NCBI GenBank assembly: GCA_041624435.1
Contig: JBFJVB010000088.1
Coordinates: 1-14,436, forward strand
Direction of reading: 5' to 3'
Source: Oceanococcus sp041624435
GTDB taxonomy: Bacteria; Pseudomonadota; Gammaproteobacteria; Nevskiales; Oceanococcaceae
Length of the DNA stretch: 14,436 nt
Position numbers and translations under genes: made by a program. Shown here in pieces: positions 1-5,749 of the stretch (the first letter of the stretch is position 1; the number at the start of each line of letters is the position of its first letter). Below the pieces are notes generated by a model. It was not told the DNA's origin, searched no databases, and saw only the letters and a program-made list of their open reading frames with translations.

Positions 1-270
1 GGTCCGGTGGGTCCTTCGGGTCCAGTCGGGCCTTGCGGTCCGGTGGGTCCTTCGGGTCCGGTCGGGCCTTGCGGTCCGGTGGGTCCTTCAGGGCCAGTGG
101 GGCCTTCAGGGCCGGTGGGTCCTTCGGGGCCGGTGGGACCTTCGGGGCCGGTGGGTCCTTCAGGGCCGGTCGGGCCTTCGGGGCCGGTGGGTCCTTCAGG
201 GCCGGTGGGTCCTTCAGGGCCGGTGGGTCCTTCAGGGCCGGTCGGGCCTTCGGGTCCAGTAGGTCCTTCC
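1..270 (-). repeat. 15 tandem copies of an 18-bp unit coding Gly-Pro-Glu-Gly-Pro-Thr
   Basis: Positions 1-270 divide exactly into 15 units of 18 bp. On the minus strand each unit encodes GPEGPT, with Gln replacing Glu in units 2 and 4 counted from the left edge. Units 1-5 carry ggtcc at their plus-strand start. Units 6-14 carry gggcc and are nearly identical to each other, as expected from recent local duplication or slippage. The array continues past the left edge, so its true copy number is unknown. Confidence 0.9.
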
Positions 271-680
271 GGGCCGGGCTCACCAGGGTCGCCCTTGTCA
301 CCCTTTTCCCCCTGCTCGAGGGCGGCCAAGGTCAGCAGGTAGCGTTCGGTCTTGTGCTTTTGCAGCTTCTCGTCGACCGAAACCACCAGCGTGTATTCGC
401 CATCGGCCAGGCCGGCGGGGAGGATGGCGCGAACGTGACCGGGATCCGAATATACGACCAGCAGCGGGGTCGACCCGAGTTCCACGTAGGGGTGGGGGTC
501 CGAGTGCTGTGGCTTCAGAAACTGGCCATCGATATACAGCAGATTGCTGACCCGGTCGGCGGTGACCGCATGGATGTTGAGTTCGTCGGCAGCGTGGGCC
601 GGCGGGCTGGATACGGCCAGCAGGACGCTGAGGGCCAGCAGGCGGAGGAATCCTGGCCAGGCGGTGGCGCGATGTGTCAT
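1..680 (-). CDS. Secreted collagen-like repeat protein with N-terminal IPT/TIG-like domain (3' end outside window)
   Basis: The minus strand is open from 680 to the window edge, giving 226 residues without a stop. Residues 1-30 look like a signal peptide (MTHRATAWPGF, then LLALSVLLAV, ending PAHA before ADE). Residues about 31-120 form a compact region resembling an IPT/TIG-like beta domain (LYIDGQFL, YVELGSTPLLV, GLADGEYTLVV). From residue 124 (position 311) it becomes Gly-X-Y triplets, first GEKGDKGDPGEP, then GPEGPT repeats to the edge. I chose the ATG at 680 over the one at 686 because GGAG lies 7 nt upstream of 680 but only 1 nt from 686. Collagen-like tracts form triple-helical stalks in bacterial surface proteins; a secreted or surface-displayed fibre is inferred. 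The C-terminal domain, which would define function, is missing. Confidence in the reading frame is high and in the role low. Confidence 0.85.
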   Translation of the reverse strand, partial: MTHRATAWPGFLRLLALSVLLAVSSPPAHAADELNIHAVTADRVSNLLYIDGQFLKPQHSDPHPYVELGSTPLLVVYSDPGHVRAILPAGLADGEYTLVVSVDEKLQKHKTERYLLTLAALEQGEKGDKGDPGEPGPEGPTGPEGPTGPEGPTGPEGPTGPEGPTGPEGPTGPEGPTGPEGPTGPEGPTGPEGPTGPEGPTGPQGPTGPEGPTGPQGPTGPEGPTG

Positions 681-737
681 GGCCATTCTCCGTAAGCAGA
701 AGTGGAAGAATCCAGTCTTGGCAGGGCGACACGCGCC

Positions 738-766
738 ACATTCAGGGTCCTGAGGACCTTGAATGT
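738..766. promoter_or_regulatory. Near-perfect 27-29 bp palindrome, candidate operator or RNA hairpin
   Basis: The arms CATTCA and GGTCCT (739-751) mirror AGGACC and TGAATG (753-765). There is one G/T mismatch pair (745/759), a single central base at 752 and one extra matching A/T pair outside. GCGC at 733-736 and 771-774 could lengthen the stem. It lies about 58 bases upstream of the collagen-like start. No T-run follows on the minus strand, so a terminator is unlikely. An operator or a 5' leader hairpin both fit. Confidence 0.55.
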
Positions 767-774
767 TTGAGCGC

Positions 775-924
775 CGAATGCGGGTTCAATGCGGCAAATC
801 GGCTCAACGAAGACGGGGAATGAGGCAGTCATGGAAAGTTCTCTGACCCTACGCTAAGCAATCCCCGGTCAAAAAAAGGTGAACCTGCATGAATGCGGAT
901 CTGCTGGCCTGAGTGCCGCATTCA
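775..924. promoter_or_regulatory. Cluster of AATGCGG motifs, candidate regulator-binding array
   Basis: CGAATGCGG occurs at 775-783 and TCAATGCGG at 786-794, 11 bp apart, about one helical turn. TGAATGCGG occurs at 890-898 and its exact inverse CCGCATTCA at 916-924, so the last two form a 9-bp inverted repeat with a 17-nt spacer. The palindrome at 738-766 ends in the same TGAATG/CATTCA core. Several copies in one divergent intergenic region suggest repeated binding sites; the regulator is unknown. Confidence 0.45.
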
Positions 925-1017
925 GCATCAGGGCGGCCGGGGCCTTGGGCGGTCTGTGCTGGGCGCAGCTGTGCGTCGGGGGCGGTTCGATGCTGCCGCT
1001 GTGCTGCCGGGAACGGC

Positions 1018-1023
1018 TACAAT
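1018..1023 (+). promoter_or_regulatory. Possible -10 element for the TerC gene
   Basis: TACAAT differs from TATAAT by one base. It would start transcription near 1030, about 24 nt before the ATG at 1054. The sequence 17 bp upstream (GCCGCT) is not a good -35, so support is weak. Confidence 0.28.
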
Positions 1024-1053
1024 CGAGCCTTCAATAAATGCCGGAATAACATC

Positions 1054-1833
1054 ATGATGGAGCTGCTGACCTTCGAGAACCTGGCCAATCTCGGCGTGCT
1101 GCTGTTTTTACAGGCGGTGCTGGGGTTCGACAATCTGCTGTACATCTCGCTGGAGTCCAAACGGGCCCCGGCCAGTCAGCAGGCTGCGGTGCGGCGCAAC
1201 GGCATCCTGATTGCCGTCGCCCTGCGCATCGTCCTGCTCTATGTGATGGTCAAACTGATCGCGATGCTGACCGCGCCATTTTTCAGTATCCACTGGGTCG
1301 GAGTCATCGAAGGCAGCTTCAACTTTTCCTCGGTCGTTTTCCTGCTTGGCGGTGTATTCATCATGTATACGGCGGTCAAGGAGATCGGCCATATGCTCGC
1401 TGTCGAGGATCTGCAGGGCGAAGGGGAGGGCAAATCCGGCAAGTCGGCAGCCCAGGTTATTGCCATGATCGTGGTGATGAATCTGGTCTTTTCCTTCGAC
1501 TCGATCCTGTCGGCGCTGGCCATCACCGATGTGTTCCCGGTGCTGGCGATCGCGATCGTGACGTCCGGTCTGGCGATGCTCTTTCTGTCCGATCACGTGG
1601 CAGTATTTCTGGAGCGCAACAGGAAGTACGAAGTGCTGGGGATGTTCATCCTGTTGATCGTGGGCATCGTGCTGCTGGGTGAAGGCGGTCACGTGGCGCA
1701 TTTACAGTTGTTTGGCTATGCGGTGGAGCCGATGTCCAAGACCACGTTCTACTTCTCCATTGCGGTCCTGGTCGCGGTAGACGTGATCCAGTCGGGATAC
1801 CAGAAAAAGCTGAAAATGCAGAAAGCCGTGTGA
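1054..1833 (+). CDS. TerC-family integral membrane protein
   Basis: A 259-residue polytopic inner-membrane protein. Family signatures are the N-terminal VLGFDNLLYISLESK (about residues 24-38) and, near the middle, VVMNLVFSFDSILSALAI, two repeats each with an acidic residue inside a membrane helix. About seven hydrophobic segments are visible, and a short Gly/Lys-rich loop (EGEGKSGKSA) precedes the second repeat. TerC-family proteins have been linked to tellurite resistance and to manganese/cation export at the membrane; which applies here cannot be read from sequence. The frame is open from 913, but residues before 1054 look non-membrane and unrelated. Adjacent ATGs at 1054 and 1057 follow a weak GGAA. 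It is a single gene, divergent from the collagen-like gene, with no other ter genes nearby. Confidence 0.9.
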   Translation: MMELLTFENLANLGVLLFLQAVLGFDNLLYISLESKRAPASQQAAVRRNGILIAVALRIVLLYVMVKLIAMLTAPFFSIHWVGVIEGSFNFSSVVFLLGGVFIMYTAVKEIGHMLAVEDLQGEGEGKSGKSAAQVIAMIVVMNLVFSFDSILSALAITDVFPVLAIAIVTSGLAMLFLSDHVAVFLERNRKYEVLGMFILLIVGIVLLGEGGHVAHLQLFGYAVEPMSKTTFYFSIAVLVAVDVIQSGYQKKLKMQKAV

Positions 1834-1843
1834 TGCCCGTGGC

Positions 1844-1868
1844 AAAAAGGCCCGCCACGATGGGCCTT
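1844..1868. terminator. Bidirectional intrinsic terminator between convergent genes
   Basis: AAGGCCC (1847-1853) and GGGCCTT (1862-1868) form a perfect 7-bp stem with an 8-nt loop. On the minus strand the stem is followed by five T (complement of 1844-1848), so it should end the AsmA-like transcript well. On the plus strand it follows terC after about 13 nt but has only a weak TTGATT tail. Confidence 0.75.
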
Positions 1869-1918
1869 GATTGTCCTGGGCCGGGCCGGGCCGTTTCAGA
1901 CCCGGTGAGCGTGCCAGT

Positions 1919-2653
1919 TCAATTGAACAGTTCGAGCAGCTTGTCGCTGATTTTCTGTTTCAGCTGTTCCGCCTGACCGCCGAGGAATTCGGTGCGCGCC
2001 TGCTGAATCGCGGCATTGATGACCGGTCCGAGCACTTGCTCGGCGGCTTCGCTGGCCGTGGCGCCATTGGATTTCGCGCCGATGTCCACGAGTGCGATGT
2101 CGGGCAGGGTCAGGGTCTTGTCCAGGCCCAGCGCGGGCGCGACGGCCTGCAATTGTGCATTCGTGAACTTGAAGGATTTGATCACGAAACGGGGGGCAGG
2201 CGTGGTGCTCGTGTCGGCTGTTTCGGAGCCCCGGCCGGCGTCATCAACCATCCGCCTGGCGTGATCACGGATGATTTTCAGGTTGTTCTGGCCGTTGGCC
2301 GCCAGTTCGGTGACCAGCTTTGCACCATCGATATGGATTTCACGAATAATGATGACGTCCTGGCCAAGGGATTTCAGGTCCAGAGCCAGACTGATCGCGC
2401 TCAGATCAAAGGCGTAGGGCGTGGCGAATCCTTCGGGGTTGCGGATCTGCAATCCCGTCAGCGCGCCGTCTCCGGAAAAGACCGATACGTCGGCGCGAGC
2501 CAGACTCACCGGCGTGCCCGTCAGCTGCGGGCCGGTTTCCTCGACGCCGTGTTTGATCAGGCGGTCCAGCTGGCCGAGCAGCAGCACGCCGACAAGCGCA
2601 AGCAGCAGAAGCGTGGTCACGACCACGGCGAGGGTTTTGGCGGGTTTGTTCAT
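1919..2653 (-). CDS. AsmA-like, membrane-anchored periplasmic protein
   Basis: A 244-residue protein. An N-terminal anchor (MNKPAKTLAVVVTTLLLL onward, about residues 8-28) is followed by a soluble region with the pattern of small AsmA/DUF748-like proteins: VEETGPQLTGTPVSL, FSGDGALTGLQIRNPEGF, DLKSLGQDVIIIREIHIDG, then LTLPDIALVDIG and a helical, amphipathic C-terminus. The repeated short beta-strand units resemble the N-terminal part of AsmA-type proteins, which sit in the periplasmic face of the inner membrane and are associated with outer-membrane lipid homeostasis. A substrate cannot be assigned. The frame extends upstream to 2830, but the anchor starts at the ATG at 2653, so that start is preferred; its ribosome site (TGGA) is weak. 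It is apparently monocistronic and ends at the terminator at 1844-1868. Confidence 0.8.
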   Translation of the reverse strand: MNKPAKTLAVVVTTLLLLALVGVLLLGQLDRLIKHGVEETGPQLTGTPVSLARADVSVFSGDGALTGLQIRNPEGFATPYAFDLSAISLALDLKSLGQDVIIIREIHIDGAKLVTELAANGQNNLKIIRDHARRMVDDAGRGSETADTSTTPAPRFVIKSFKFTNAQLQAVAPALGLDKTLTLPDIALVDIGAKSNGATASEAAEQVLGPVINAAIQQARTEFLGGQAEQLKQKISDKLLELFN

Positions 2654-2999
2654 GCGGGGTCCAGGTGGTGGCGCTGAGGGGATTTTGTCGAAACCGACGG
2701 CTGGCGATGCGCACGCATTCAGTCGCAGTGAGCCGGGTAAGGAAAGATCAAATCGGCCTTGCCGAATCAAGCAAGGTCCGCAAGGGCGAGGGTTCGCCAC
2801 GGCGGCTGAAAGGCATCTGGCTTGTCGCACATTTTAACGGAATCAAGACGCCTGCGGGTTGCCCGCGGTTCTCCATGACCCGGCGTGGTTTCACGATCAG
2901 GCCGGCGTTCCGTGCCCGGTCCATAGGTCGCATGAATGGCCACAATAGCCGCCTTGGACCTTGCCCGCGCCCGAAGCGCGTGTTCCCCTGCCTGTCAGT
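2654..2999. other. Intergenic region with no convincing gene
   Basis: These 346 bases lie between the minus-strand hydrolase stop and the AsmA-like start. Open frames here (for example minus 2748-2945) lack a ribosome site and any recognisable product. Small inverted repeats are visible: CCTTGC/GCAAGG at 2757-2776, CGCGC/GCGCG at about 2966-2980, and TGCCTG/CAGGCA at 2989-3006 overlapping the hydrolase stop codon. None has a T-run. The AsmA-like promoter should be here, but I cannot place it. Confidence 0.55.
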
Positions 3000-3899
3000 T
3001 CAGGCAATACTCAAAAACCGGCCGAACTGACGGCTGAACAGCAGCGGCTGTTCAAACGGGGGCAGATGCCCGGCGCGGGGAAAACGCACTACTTCGCCTT
3101 GCGCGGCCAGTTCGGCAATGCTCATTTGTCCGGCCGGGTGATAGATCGGCGAGCGCATGCCCACGAAAACCCGCAGCGGCGTCTGGCAATCGCGCAGGCT
3201 GTCGCGGTAGTCGTGGGCATTGAGGTAAGAATTCAGCAGCTTGTCCAGGTCGGCCAGACGCAGCACCGGGAAATGCCGTTTGAGCAAGCGTGGGGAACGG
3301 GCCAGCCAAGGCAGCAGCGGCGCCACAGCGGGTCGCCCGGTCACGCGCGAGAAGGCTTCCCCGATGATGCGCAATGCCTGGGTACGCACCGGTAGTGGTA
3401 GCCCGGCCAGATCCTCGTAGGCGGCGTGCTGGTTCAGCATCTCGCGTAGCTGCGCCAGAGCCGCGAATACCCGCGTCTGGTCCGGGCCGAAGACGCCGTA
3501 GGTCCAGTCCTCCCGATTGGGCACGCAGGGAGACTGGTCAATATGCAGATAGCCACGCACATGGCGAAAGCCGCCCGCCCGCTGCCAGTGCAAGGCCACG
3601 CTGCTGCCCAGAGAATGGCCGCCCAGCAGGATGTCACTCAGACCGAAATGACTGATCAGATCTTGCAGATCTTCCATGTGGTTCTGGAAAATATCCGGCT
3701 GGTTGTAACCCGCGGCCGCACTTTTTCCCATCGCCCGAAGGTCCGGGATGTAAAAGCGGTAGCGTGACAGATGGGGCCAGATGAACGGCAGCCACTGGCC
3801 ACCGCTGGCGCCCAGGCCATGCAGCAGCACGACGGGGCGGCCGCGGCCCAGCACCCGCAGCTTCAGGGGGGCGCCATCCCTCGCAAGATAGGTTTTCAT
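3000..3899 (-). CDS. Alpha/beta-fold hydrolase
   Basis: A 299-residue cytoplasmic-type protein with no signal peptide. Visible fold landmarks are VVLLHGLGASGGQW (oxyanion-region HG motif, about residues 20-33), GGHSLGSSVA (nucleophile elbow with Ser, about residues 92-101) and the catalytic His in RAGHLPPFEQP near the C-terminus. The usual acid loop after strand 7 reads VFVGMRSPIYHP, with Ser where Asp is expected. The Asp of HIDQSP, after strand 6, could supply the acid as in some subfamilies. The substrate is unknown. The frame runs upstream to 4196, but that part is a shadow of the HupE-like gene; the ATG at 3899 begins recognisable sequence (MKTYLARDGAPLKLRV). It is the last gene of the DUF3604 operon, 52 bp after the HupE-like stop, so co-transcription is likely but less certain than for the overlapping genes. 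Confidence 0.85.
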   Translation of the reverse strand: MKTYLARDGAPLKLRVLGRGRPVVLLHGLGASGGQWLPFIWPHLSRYRFYIPDLRAMGKSAAAGYNQPDIFQNHMEDLQDLISHFGLSDILLGGHSLGSSVALHWQRAGGFRHVRGYLHIDQSPCVPNREDWTYGVFGPDQTRVFAALAQLREMLNQHAAYEDLAGLPLPVRTQALRIIGEAFSRVTGRPAVAPLLPWLARSPRLLKRHFPVLRLADLDKLLNSYLNAHDYRDSLRDCQTPLRVFVGMRSPIYHPAGQMSIAELAAQGEVVRFPRAGHLPPFEQPLLFSRQFGRFLSIA

Positions 3900-3951
3900 G
3901 GCGGTGCATGCTGAGCCGTGGCGCCAGGACATGCAAGCGCGGGCTGTGCCA

Positions 3952-4914
3952 TCACCAGGCCAGGGCCGCGAAGCGCTCGGCAGTCCAGTACCCGGCGGTG
4001 ACGCCAATGAGGCGCAGGGCCGGCAGGCGGGCTGCCGCGCCGTGCAGGCGCCGGGCCAGTGCGACCAGGGCCATGATGGCGCCGACGAAGGCCAGTTGGC
4101 CGAGTTCGACGCCCAGATTGAATTGCAACAGCGACCACCAGCGGCCTTGCTCGGGCACGCCCACCTGGCGCAGCGCGGAGGCGAATCCCAACCCATGAAA
4201 CAGGCCGAAGAACGCGGCCAGGCTTGCAGGCGCGCGCCGCAACCAGCTGTTGGGGCGTGGTCTGACGGCTTCGGCGATCAGATACACGATGCTGAGCGCG
4301 ATCATCGCTTCCACATAGCTCATCGAAACCTGCACGAGCTCGAGGGTGGCCAGGGCCAGGGTGAGGCTGTGGCCCAGGGTAAATGCGGTCACGACCGCCA
4401 GCAGACGGCGCCAGCCTGGCACCAGGGCCAGCAAGCCCACCACGAAGGCCAGATGATCCCAGCCCAGCAAGATGTGGGTGATGCCCATCCACAGGTAGTT
4501 CACGCCGGACCCGGGGGCCTCGCGCAGGTCCTGTGCCACCATCGGCCAGCGGCTCACCGCTACGGAAGTCAATTGCCAGTCGGGCGCCTGCCAGCTCAGG
4601 TAATACTGCGCCCCCTCGGCCGGCGGTCGATCCAGGGACAGCGGCAGGCTGGCCAGATCCGCCGTGCAGCTCCAGATGACACTGACTTTCGCGCCCTGAC
4701 GCAGGGGCTGGTGGCGCTCCACGGTGCTTTGCGAACAGGCGGGCGGACGCCGCAATGACACCGCTTCGCCGACCCCGGAGAACTGGTGCACAATCCGGAA
4801 TTCGGCTTCGCTGCGTTGTTCGACATGGATCACGCCCATGCGATAACTGTCGGCCAGGGCGTTGCCTGCCAGTCCTGCCAGCAGCAGCGTGAGCCAGCGC
4901 AGCTTAGCGACCAT
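3952..4914 (-). CDS. HupE/UreJ-type membrane protein (HupE_UreJ_2-like)
   Basis: A 320-residue protein with a signal peptide (MVAKLRWLTLLLAGLAG, cleavage after NALA), then a periplasmic region of about 130 residues with two Cys (PACSQS and WSCTAD), then a polytopic C-terminal half. The membrane half carries the family's polar motifs in order: GITHILLGWDHLAF, FTLGHSLTLALA, FGLFHGLGFASAL and FNLGVELGQLAF. Proteins related to HupE/UreJ are associated with nickel/cobalt uptake for hydrogenase and urease, but neither enzyme is encoded here, so metal specificity is open. The start at 4914 overlaps the upstream prolyl isomerase by 11 nt, indicating translational coupling. The frame continues upstream to 5514, but that part is a shadow of the isomerase and lacks its own features. 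Confidence 0.85.
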   Translation of the reverse strand: MVAKLRWLTLLLAGLAGNALADSYRMGVIHVEQRSEAEFRIVHQFSGVGEAVSLRRPPACSQSTVERHQPLRQGAKVSVIWSCTADLASLPLSLDRPPAEGAQYYLSWQAPDWQLTSVAVSRWPMVAQDLREAPGSGVNYLWMGITHILLGWDHLAFVVGLLALVPGWRRLLAVVTAFTLGHSLTLALATLELVQVSMSYVEAMIALSIVYLIAEAVRPRPNSWLRRAPASLAAFFGLFHGLGFASALRQVGVPEQGRWWSLLQFNLGVELGQLAFVGAIMALVALARRLHGAAARLPALRLIGVTAGYWTAERFAALAW

Positions 4915-5749
4915 CGCGGGCTTCGATCCGCACGTCGTAGCGTTCCCGCAGCGCCCTGGTTTCGACCGCCAGCAGACGCTTGCGCTCGGCTTCCAGCCAG
5001 TCGGTGTAGACCTGCTCGGCGGCGGCCTCGAAGCGGGGCGCGAGCGCCGGGGTCGCGCGGGTAATCCGCAGCAGATGCTGCCCGTACAGACTGCGCACCG
5101 GCCCGAACCAGGCGGCTTCCTGGGGCCGGGCCTGCAGCGCCGCGGTGAAGCCGGGGCCAAAGATGCTACGCAGCTCGGGCAGTGTGCGATCGACAAAGCG
5201 GTAGCCGTAATCGAAATGATCCCCGGCGCTGCCGCCGGGTGCGCCTGGCGGCAGGTCCTGGAGCACGGCTTGCGCCCGCACTGCGGCCTCAGGGTCCTGG
5301 CGGAAATAGATGTGCTCGAGCGTGTACCGCGCCGGCTCGGCATAACGCTCGGCATGGCTGCGGAAATAGTCTTGCAGCTGTGCCGCGGTCGGTGTGGCCG
5401 GCGCGGCGCGTGATTGCAGCACGAACTGCATTTTCTGCAACAGCCGTCGGCGCACGATCTCGTCGCCCTGATCCAGGGCCAGATCTTGCGCCTCCCGCAC
5501 CAGAACCCGCTCATCGATGCGCTGCTCGATCAGGAACTGAAGCTCCTGCGGCGACGGTGGGCGGCGGTTATTGCGCTCGAACTGGCCGCTCAGCAGATGC
5601 TGTTCAGCCGCGCTGATGCGGATCTCGGTCGGGCGGGAAGGCGAGCCTTTACCGACGACCAGATAGGCCAGGCTGCCGATCAACAGGAACTGCAGCACCG
5701 GTTCGGCGAGCAGGCGGCGCCAGGCCTGCGGCAGGCGGGGTCGAGACAT
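4904..5749 (-). CDS. Membrane-anchored parvulin-type peptidyl-prolyl cis-trans isomerase
   Basis: A 281-residue protein. A short basic N-terminus (MSRPRLPQAWRRLLAEP) precedes one membrane anchor (VLQFLLIGSLAYLVVG, about residues 18-33), placing the rest in the periplasm. A helical chaperone-like region rich in Arg/Glu/Gln follows (ELQFLIEQRIDERVLVREA). From about residue 140 comes a PpiC/Rotamase-type domain (ARYTLEHIYF, then GPGFTAALQ, and WFGPVRSLYGQHLLRI). Such proteins catalyse prolyl isomerisation and help fold exported proteins. The parvulin domain looks divergent and could act mainly as a chaperone. The ATG at 5749 shares its A with the upstream TGA (TGATG), so translation is coupled to the DUF3604 gene. 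The likely client is that neighbouring lipoprotein, by inference from context only. Confidence 0.83.
   Translation of the reverse strand: MSRPRLPQAWRRLLAEPVLQFLLIGSLAYLVVGKGSPSRPTEIRISAAEQHLLSGQFERNNRRPPSPQELQFLIEQRIDERVLVREAQDLALDQGDEIVRRRLLQKMQFVLQSRAAPATPTAAQLQDYFRSHAERYAEPARYTLEHIYFRQDPEAAVRAQAVLQDLPPGAPGGSAGDHFDYGYRFVDRTLPELRSIFGPGFTAALQARPQEAAWFGPVRSLYGQHLLRITRATPALAPRFEAAAEQVYTDWLEAERKRLLAVETRALRERYDVRIEARDGR

Larger units (their letters stand above)
687..1053. other. Divergent intergenic region between the collagen-like gene and terC
   Basis: These roughly 370 bases hold no credible gene; the short frames crossing them have no ribosome site or recognisable product. They contain a 27-29 bp palindrome, four copies of an AATGCGG-type motif and a possible -10 element next to the TerC gene. 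I see no convincing -35/-10 pair for the collagen-like gene. I also see no yybP-ykoY-type manganese riboswitch, which precedes some TerC-family genes. Confidence 0.6.

Noticed and set aside
7..342. Plus-strand open frame of Gly-Pro-Val/Ser repeats, also collagen-like
   Set aside because: The GGNCCN unit reads as Gly-Pro on both strands. Only the minus frame has a signal peptide, a folded N-terminal region and a ribosome site.
887..910. Eight-codon leader peptide (MNADLLA) upstream of terC
   Set aside because: No ribosome site and no attenuator hairpin; the ATG lies next to an inverted repeat better explained as a regulatory motif.
930..1053. Manganese (yybP-ykoY) riboswitch before the TerC gene
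   Set aside because: This class sometimes precedes TerC-family genes, but I could not find its conserved loop sequences or paired stems here.
3898..4758. 286-codon plus-strand frame opposite the HupE-like gene
   Set aside because: Low-complexity Gln/Gly/Ala-rich shadow; the minus frame carries the membrane motifs.
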